64,000 nucleotides of DNA. Source: Brassica napus. Lineage: Eukaryota > Streptophyta > Magnoliopsida > Brassicales > Brassicaceae. The notes below the pieces were generated by a model. It made no database searches and was not told the DNA's origin. It saw only the letters and a program-made list of their open reading frames with translations. Of this stretch, positions 58,254 to 64,000 are shown in pieces. How positions within the stretch are numbered: position 1 is the first letter of the stretch; each line of letters opens with the position of its first letter. The position numbers and the translations under genes were made by a program. The stretch spans positions 27,348,770-27,412,769 of the forward strand of contig NC_063452.1 of NCBI RefSeq assembly GCF_020379485.1. The letters are read 5' to 3'.

Positions 58254-58672
58254 TTGATCCTAACCCACATAGGCGAAAGAGTGCTTAGGGCAGACATAAT
58301 CACTGGCTCACACATTGGAGACGAAGTTTTAATCCCAAGAGTTCTTCTCTTGCATGATGAAACAAATCTGCCGTTCACTTTACGTCGACGACAATTCCCT
58401 ATCAGATTGTGTTATGGAATGACAATCAACAAAAGCCATGGGCAAAGCTTAAAAGAGGTTATCCTATATCTACCTAGACCGGTCTTCGCACATGGTCAAC
58501 TCTATGTGGCCCTCTCACGTGTAACAAGCAAAGCATGATTAAAGATCATCAAAAGCGAAGATTCACACCCACGGAAAGTGAAGAACATAGTCTACAAAGA
58601 AATCTTCAACCGCCTTCGTTCCTATGAGAGTACAGAAAATTCAAAACTCAGAATCTCATCGAAGGTTTCTTA
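58254..58672 (+). pseudogene. Helitron PIF1-like helicase, C-terminal end
   Basis: Begins in mid-domain ([20 protein letters not shown]), then the block [20 protein letters not shown] (motif V region) and [15 protein letters not shown] (motif VI). A TGA follows at 58536. The same frame continues with KIIKSEDSHPRK...NIVYKEIF to a TAA near 58672, as in full helicases. It is the same family as 27821-28902 but a different copy. All nucleotide-binding motifs are missing. Confidence 0.85.
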
Positions 58673-59266
58673 AGTCATTATCTATCTAATAATTCACATT
58701 AATTTGCTATGCAGTATTCTACCTATCATAAGAATGAATCAGAGTTAAAACTCCTTCCCTGATGATGGAAGTACGTATCCCTATTATATTCTATTACAAA
58801 GTTATGTTAACTGATTTATTTCAGAATAAATTTCAGGCTCTCCAAGAAAATCTCATCACATCTACCACCATCTTCGTCAAAAAGTCCACCATCTTATTTA
58901 TGATTTTCGCTTCTCTGTTTTAAGCTTCTATGTTTTAAGACTTTAACATTTGCTCTTAATAATGATAATGACTTTATTCTCCTTTTAAAAATGATTTACA
59001 ACACACTTAAATTTTAAAACTGATCAACTGTATTTTGAAAAACCAAAAAAAGTTTGACAAATCAAACAAATAACACCCAAAACATCATCAAATATGCGTT
59101 GGAATTAAATAATATAACATACCTCCAAATCATCGTGGATTATCACATAAAATTAATATGTTTGAAAGCATGTTCCGCGCGTAAAAACTTTGAACCACAC
59201 ATAAAAATATACAAATTATAAAAAATTGACAATACAAAATAATTCTCATTCTTATGTGTGCAGAAG

Positions 59267-60276
59267 ATGCAGCCGAAGATCGCAAAAACCAAAGCGACTA
59301 CCTCGGACCACAACCAATAATCGTTAGGATCATTAGGATGTGGCCCATCACAAACCACAAAAACAAAAATGCTTTCCTAAGAACAACTTTCATTTGTCTC
59401 GACATCCAGGTTTGTCTAAGAAATTACTATATTTTATTACTCCAACTACATTTGAAATGATTGCTTTTAACCATTAAACATGAACAACAAATGGAGGGGA
59501 GGGTGCCTATCTCTACGTCAGACAAAATGTACCAACGGTTCGAAGAAGAGAAAATTTATCACATTAGATATTTTAACCTTCTTCCCAATAACCAACGGTA
59601 TAAGCTTACCATTCATCCATACGTAATCAATATCAACGAGACCACAATTATTACACAAATTCAAGAAAACATTCCACCAATTCCTCCGTACATATTCCGT
59701 CCCCAACACTACACCCAGTTGATCAGCTTAGCAAGTGCAACCAACTTCCTCCCAGGTAAAAAAAAAAAAACCCTTACTATCTCACATACCAATAAATTCT
59801 CTATTTTTGCACTAAAAATTATTCCCACAGATGTTGTTGGCCGAATGTACCTTATCCAAGGAAGTGATTTATATAACCACAACACAAATACAAAGATCAT
59901 CATTGGATTGCGTCTAGACAGGTTTTAACATTTTATTAAATATGATTTGATTTCACCAATATAATATATAATACCATAATTTTTTGTAGATCCAAAGTTG
60001 TACGTCTAACTATATGGGACAACGAGGCGGCTAATTTCAGGGAGTTAAATCGTATATCTACCAGAAAAAACCAAATCGTAATCGTCACAAGTATCATTCC
60101 ACGGTTATATGAAGGTAATAAACTAAACATAAATTTTATGTCCAACTAAATGCTTACGAATATTTCACTTTACAGGGAAATTATCACTCACAACCACACC
60201 AGGATCGCGCTTTTACTTTGACAACGACATTGATATCATACAACGCTTCCAAAAGAGGAATAAACTGTCATCCTAA
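59267..60276 (+). pseudogene. RPA-like OB-fold (DUF223-type) gene, five exons, frameshift
   Basis: ATG at 59267 opens MQPKIAKTKATTSDHNQ, then a stop. A one-base shift recovers VRIIRMWPITNHKNKNAF...TFICLDIQ to a donor at 59410. Later exons: about 59480-59755 (MEGRVPISTSDKMYQRFEEE..., first OB fold), 59831-59923 (VVGRMYLIQGSD), 59991-60114 (VVRLTIWDNEAANF) and 60176-60276 (GKLSLTTTPGSRFYFDN..., stop TAA). The borders of the last three introns are GT-AG; the acceptor before exon 2 looks degraded. Such short RPA1-like proteins are common cargo of plant Helitrons and probably bind single-stranded DNA. It sits 315 bp before the 3' hairpin. Confidence 0.7.
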
Positions 60277-60590
60277 GTCTGATGGCATAACTCCACATGG
60301 AATCGAACAACAACACACCAAACCACAAAATCAACTGCTTTAAAATTTGTGTTACCGATTCCTACGTTAATTAAAAAGGCACACTCAGATACTTTTTTCT
60401 CATACGGAAATTGATTGCTCAACACAATATATTATTCAAACTTCCTATTGTTTAGAAAGAGAAACTGATCACCGCATCACATTAGAACAAAAGCTCTATG
60501 GTTAATTCTACAACAACAAAGATAAACTAACACTTTCTTAAACTAAAAACTACCAAAAATATATAAATTTCCCTTTAGTTAAACATGTTA

Positions 60591-60619
60591 TCCGCGCGAA
60601 GCGCGGACAGCGGCTCTAG
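60591..60619 (+). other. Helitron 3' terminus: hairpin plus CTAG
   Basis: A perfect 7-bp stem (TCCGCGC/GCGCGGA) with a GAA loop, 8 bp of tail, then CTAG followed by host T. This is the transposition stop signal of Helitrons. Confidence 0.9.
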
Positions 60620-60980
60620 TATATATAAAATCTGGATACTAGTTCTATCCGAATAAGGAACAAAACAATAATATTTTATTTTTTGGGAATTGGACTGTAT
60701 AGCCACACAAAAAATATCATAATTAACTATCTAACCCAAAAAAAAAAGTTCCTCCATTATTTATGAAATATATACTATATTACCCTTCTTAGTTACCGGT
60801 TAATGAAAAAAAAATACACTTCTCTTCTTCTTCTTTGATTATGAACTACCACCACTCTTCTTTCATCCCCACCGCCTTACCCTCCGTCACCGTTATGATA
60901 CGCTATCACCAACTTCACACTGTGCTTTATATTTATTGTGTCTTTAATCACCACCTCTTTTTCTATCATCATTATTTCTT

Positions 60981-61649
60981 TTAATTATTAACCAGATCTG
61001 TAAATTTCGATTTTATAGTTTTGCCATTAGATCCTTCAAAACAACTACAATCTTCTTGATACCAGTCTTCTTCTTCATAAGCTTTTAACCTTCCAACAAT
61101 GTCCTCAAAACTCGTCGTGTTAAGGTCAAGAAGTTGTTCAATGGAAGCAACGATCTGAATGTATTTCTTTCTTGGTAAGCTCTTTAGGAATTTTTTAACA
61201 ATCTTTGATTCTTCTATCACCTCTCCCAACGCTGTAGATTTTGAAGAAATCTCAGATAACTTGCCTACGAAGGTATCGATCGTATTTCCATCTTTCATCA
61301 TAAGTCTATCAAACTCTGCCATTAAAGTTTGTAGTCTCGCTTCTCTGACCCTCTCAGCTCCGAGATTGCGTGCTTTTATTGCGTCCCATACACCTTTAGC
61401 TGTGTCCAAGTCGCCAACTTGAAGGATTAGTGCCTCTGGTATAGATTGGAACAAGAACGCTATTGCCATGTTGTTTTTCTTCTCATCTTTGATTCCAGGT
61501 TCAATTGCCTCCCAAACCTCGCTGACTTTCAGTGCTATCTTCATCCTCATACACCAGACAGTATAGTTTGATGTAGTTAGCATTGGGAATTTGATGGAGG
61601 TTCGGCCAGACTCCTTGCTTGCCGCAGTTTCTTCCTTTACTTCCGCCAT
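60981..61649 (-). CDS. Copia gag (DUF4219/UBN2), open frame
   Basis: A 222-codon frame with the usual order: MAEVKEETAASKES lead, then FPMLTTSNYTVWCMRMKIAL (DUF4219-like) and the UBN2 region (AKGVWDAIKARNLGAERV, LMAEFDRLMMKDGNTIDTFV, LKSLPRKKYIQIVASIEQLL). It ends before any CCHC knuckle. The frame is uninterrupted and starts 30 bp after the primer-binding site, so the start is secure. Without pol it cannot transpose by itself; it could still make a capsid-like protein if transcribed from its LTR. This is an inference. Confidence 0.8.
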   Translation of the reverse strand: MAEVKEETAASKESGRTSIKFPMLTTSNYTVWCMRMKIALKVSEVWEAIEPGIKDEKKNNMAIAFLFQSIPEALILQVGDLDTAKGVWDAIKARNLGAERVREARLQTLMAEFDRLMMKDGNTIDTFVGKLSEISSKSTALGEVIEESKIVKKFLKSLPRKKYIQIVASIEQLLDLNTTSFEDIVGRLKAYEEEDWYQEDCSCFEGSNGKTIKSKFTDLVNN

Positions 61650-61695
61650 TTGTTTGTTTCAAGCTTTGAATTGATTCTTGAGGCTCTGATACCAA

Positions 61696-61979
61696 ATATA
61701 GAATCACAAAGCAATATAGAAACTCAAAGCAATAATAAGAAGTTCTTCTCTTATTCAATCAAGCAACAATTCAATCAAGCTCTCTAAGAATCACTCAACG
61801 CACACACCCATCATTATCATTGTTATCAATATATATAGAGAGCTCTATTTCCTAATCCTATTAGATAACATATCTAGAAAACTTCCTAAATACATTATAC
61901 TTTCCAATTCCTCAACATGATAGGATTAGGTCAATAGTTTGTTTCTTAAGTTTCCTTTTTCTTCAAACTTAACTCAACA
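61696..61979 (-). repeat. Copia 5' LTR (solo partner)
   Basis: 284 bp, begins TGTTGAGTTAAG on the minus strand. A TATATATAGAGAG-like box lies at about 61828-61842. It ends at the tRNA-Met primer site. Unrelated in sequence to the LTRs at 21.2 and 27.1 kb. Confidence 0.7.
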
Positions 61980-63305
61980 GCTATAAATAAGAATACTTTT
62001 ACTTGTTCAACAACTTTTGAGATGCACGTTTATAATATTTTTACTTGCTTCTGGTTTAGGTGAATTTGATTTGTAAAACGTAATTTCTACAAATACGAAA
62101 TTTTCACATCTATCTAGTTTAACACTATTTTATAACCTTGAACTATTCGTGGAACGTGTTATGATCGATATAAATGAGTGCGTAAACTTAAATTAAAGGG
62201 CTTATTTGCAAACTAGCCATATTTTCAATACAAATTAGGTAAATGTCATTGATTTTGACATAATGTAGTTTCTAACATTTATGCCACAAAGTATCCGATT
62301 TTATCCTTTATCTTTACAGGTATCAAGTAAGTGTGTGAGGAAATAATGTGTCCAGTATAATATAAAGTCAAAAATACTTGAAAACTATTCCAAATGAAAG
62401 AAAGAAGAGTCATCCACGTATACATTTATTGACCACATGCATAAGCACCAAGTGTTCTATTCCATATCATTGTTGTAGTATCGGATTATAACCTCACCTA
62501 CAACCTCTAAATACTAAACATAACTCAACCTCAATCCTTAGATACTAAATCTTCTCTCAGTCTCATCCCAATCCCTAAATACTAAACCTTAAACCCTAAT
62601 CAGTAAACCCTAAACCCAAATATAAACCATAAACCTAAGTATATGGAACAAAATAAATAACATAGTACATATTGATAAAATTATGAAAAGTTTATGATTG
62701 CATGAAAGAAGTTAATACTGGCCCCAACCATACTCCCTCACTTTCTAAATACTAAACTCAAATCACTAAACCGTAACTCAAATATAAACCCTAAACCTAT
62801 ATATCAAAATCTAAAAAGTACATAATATTATGTAATATTAAATTTTATTATGAAATATTAAACTATACAGTTTAGATCATAGTACAATTTTTATAGGTTC
62901 AAAAACATGTAACGATAGAGAACTTAAGAAAGTTACAAACTATATTTTTAAATAAAATAGAGCACTTTTAGTAATCGTCAAATGGAATGGAACATGACAA
63001 AATTGTATAGTAACAAAATATATCACATTACATAATATGTCCATGTAGAATAGAACAAGAATCTGTAAATGGAATAGTAACGCCACTTCATTCCACTTCA
63101 TTCATATGCAACTTCCATGTTGCAGTATTGTTATTGAGATCTCAGATATGGTGCACGCTTGTCATTCATATTTTAATTTGTCACCATCAGCTGAATCACC
63201 TACGTTATTAGGGAGAATTAGTTCTAAACCCAGTTTTCAAATATTTAATTTTCTATACTGTTTGTCCGTCAACTAATTATTATTTCCATATTATAGTATT
63301 CTAAT
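61980..63305. other. AT-rich stretch with CTAAACC-like repeats
   Basis: Non-coding. 62480-62640 and 62745-62800 carry scattered CTAAACC/TAAACCCTAA variants resembling degenerate telomeric repeats. These are common in Brassicaceae intergenic DNA. Confidence 0.45.
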
Positions 63306-63309
63306 ACCA

Positions 63310-63658
63310 ATGTATTATCAATGCCACAAAACTATAAATCAAGCAAAGCACCAGAACTTACAGAATTTGAGAAGGATCTTCGTTGAATCGGTGATGTGGA
63401 GGCGAATCGACCCGGGTGAAGCTCATCGCCGCCTCGGTTGTAACTGCGGCGGCGCTTTGGCGGTTTCGGAAGCAGAGAAGGTTAGGACTTTTAGAGAAGT
63501 TTCTCGATCATAAAATACTCTAGAATTCAGGCGGTGGTGATAATATTGATCTACTCCATGAGTGAGAACATGCCAATCATAGAAAGTTTCCAAGAAAAAT
63601 TACAAAAAGGAAGATGTGAATATCGAGCTGCCATGAATTACTTTTGACAGGTAATAGT
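63310..63658 (+). other. possible gene fragment of unknown function
   Basis: A GC-rich island in AT-rich DNA. A 67-codon frame (63310-63513) includes MWRRIDPGEAHRRLGCNCGG and ALAVSEAEKV. Further on, an open stretch at about 63571-63650 (PIIESFQEKLQKGRCEYRAA) is followed by a donor-like CAG|GTAATA. It could be the 5' end of a gene or a captured exon. No family recognised. Confidence 0.25.
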
Positions 63659-64000
63659 TATTAACTTTTATTTTCTGTCTGTAAATTTCACCGATTGCTG
63701 AAAGGGAAAAATATAATTATTATAGAAAAGACACAGTGTGTATAGTATTAGGAAAATTGAACATGTAGCTGATTAGTGATTTTTAGCGTTATACAGCCTA
63801 ATTTCCCTAAATTAAAATAAAATAAAATTACAACCTTAAACCCCACATATTAATTTTAAAAATAATTAATGGTTGAAAAACCAATCCATTGATCCAACTT
63901 GGTCATAAAAAAGTTTAGGCATGTATAAATAAAATCTGAAGTCTCAGAATATATTTTGATATGGACTTAACTATAGTCATCGTGCATATAAAAATGCTTT
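63659..64000. other. AT-rich non-coding stretch
   Basis: Nothing recognised up to the window edge. Confidence 0.4.

Larger units (their letters stand above)
45079..60619 (+). mobile_element. large decayed autonomous-type Helitron with RPA genes, containing nested insertions
   Basis: The 5' end TCTACAATACTAAAAGCAAG follows host A (45078). The 3' end is a hairpin TCCGCGC-GAA-GCGCGGA (60591-60607), then ACAGCGGCTCTAG, with host T at 60620. Plus-strand cargo in order: RPA70-like gene, PIF1-type helicase C-terminus, RPA-like OB-fold gene, all in the same orientation as the termini. Foreign insertions: a LINE (49717-56298), a small Helitron (56326-56597) and a hAT-like MITE (56861-57117). Without them it is about 8.4 kb. 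The Rep domain and helicase N-terminus are missing. Whether both ends belong to one original insertion is inferred from orientation and content. Confidence 0.65.
60981..61979 (-). mobile_element. Copia-type LTR element, 5' part only
   Basis: Minus strand: a 5' LTR (61696-61979, begins TGTTGAGTTAAG), then the primer-binding site TTGGTATCAGAGCC (61682-61695) matching initiator tRNA-Met, a 30-bp leader, then gag. No pol, polypurine tract or second LTR occurs between gag and the Helitron end at 60619, so the 3' part is deleted. Confidence 0.82.

Overview
This is plant nuclear DNA, almost certainly from a Brassicaceae genome and most likely the Brassica/Raphanus group. The evidence is AT-rich DNA with short GT-AG introns, plant-only protein families (PLS/E-class PPR, DUF1068, F-box/kelch), L1-type LINEs with DUF4283 ORF1 and a terminal RNase H, a Cassandra TRIM, and several Helitrons with CCGCGC-GAA-GCGCGG type ends. 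There are few real genes. Most of the window is layered transposon insertions, many with target-site duplications (TSDs) that can be read directly.

Layout. 1-5.1 kb: a possible exon fragment, a Stowaway-like MITE, tandem duplications and a SINE-like unit. 5.1-11.35 kb: a decayed LINE on the minus strand. 12.4-13.05 kb: a small three-exon gene-like locus. 16.4-17.0 kb: a fold-back element. 17.57-20.63 kb: the only convincing intact host genes, an uninterrupted E-class PPR gene (At4g04370-like) and, 183 bp downstream, a three-exon DUF1068 membrane protein gene (At4g04360-like); the same pair is adjacent in Arabidopsis. 21.2-27.36 kb: a complete but dead Copia element with TSD GTACT. 27.4-28.9 kb: a Helitron helicase remnant. 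30.3-31.1 kb: a complete Cassandra element (two 350-bp LTRs with 5S-rRNA-like sequence, TSD TCCCG). 32.06-32.65 kb: a RING-H2 gene with one frameshift, followed by two Stowaway MITEs.

34.48-37.33 kb: an exact 100-N gap with near-identical 1.37-kb sequence on both sides. This looks like an unmerged contig overlap, not biology. 38.17-38.75 kb: a two-exon gene with two single-base deletions. 39.7-43.4 kb: a nest of a TIR element containing a Helitron, then a hAT-like element containing a fold-back containing a 5'-truncated LINE. 43.8-45.0 kb: an F-box/kelch pseudogene.

45.08-60.62 kb: best read as one large, decayed autonomous-type Helitron. It carries an RPA70-like gene, a PIF1-type helicase C-terminus and a second RPA-like OB-fold gene, and ends in a 7-bp hairpin plus CTAG. 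It has been split by a 6.6-kb chimeric LINE, a 272-bp Helitron and a hAT-like MITE. 60.98-61.98 kb: the 5' part of another Copia element with an intact gag frame. The rest is AT-rich non-coding DNA.

The genes do not form a pathway. I see no clearly new biochemical system. The most notable items are the Helitron with two RPA-like genes, the LINE mobilised with a duplicated endonuclease start, the complete Cassandra element, the triple nest at 42-43 kb and the probable false duplication around the gap.
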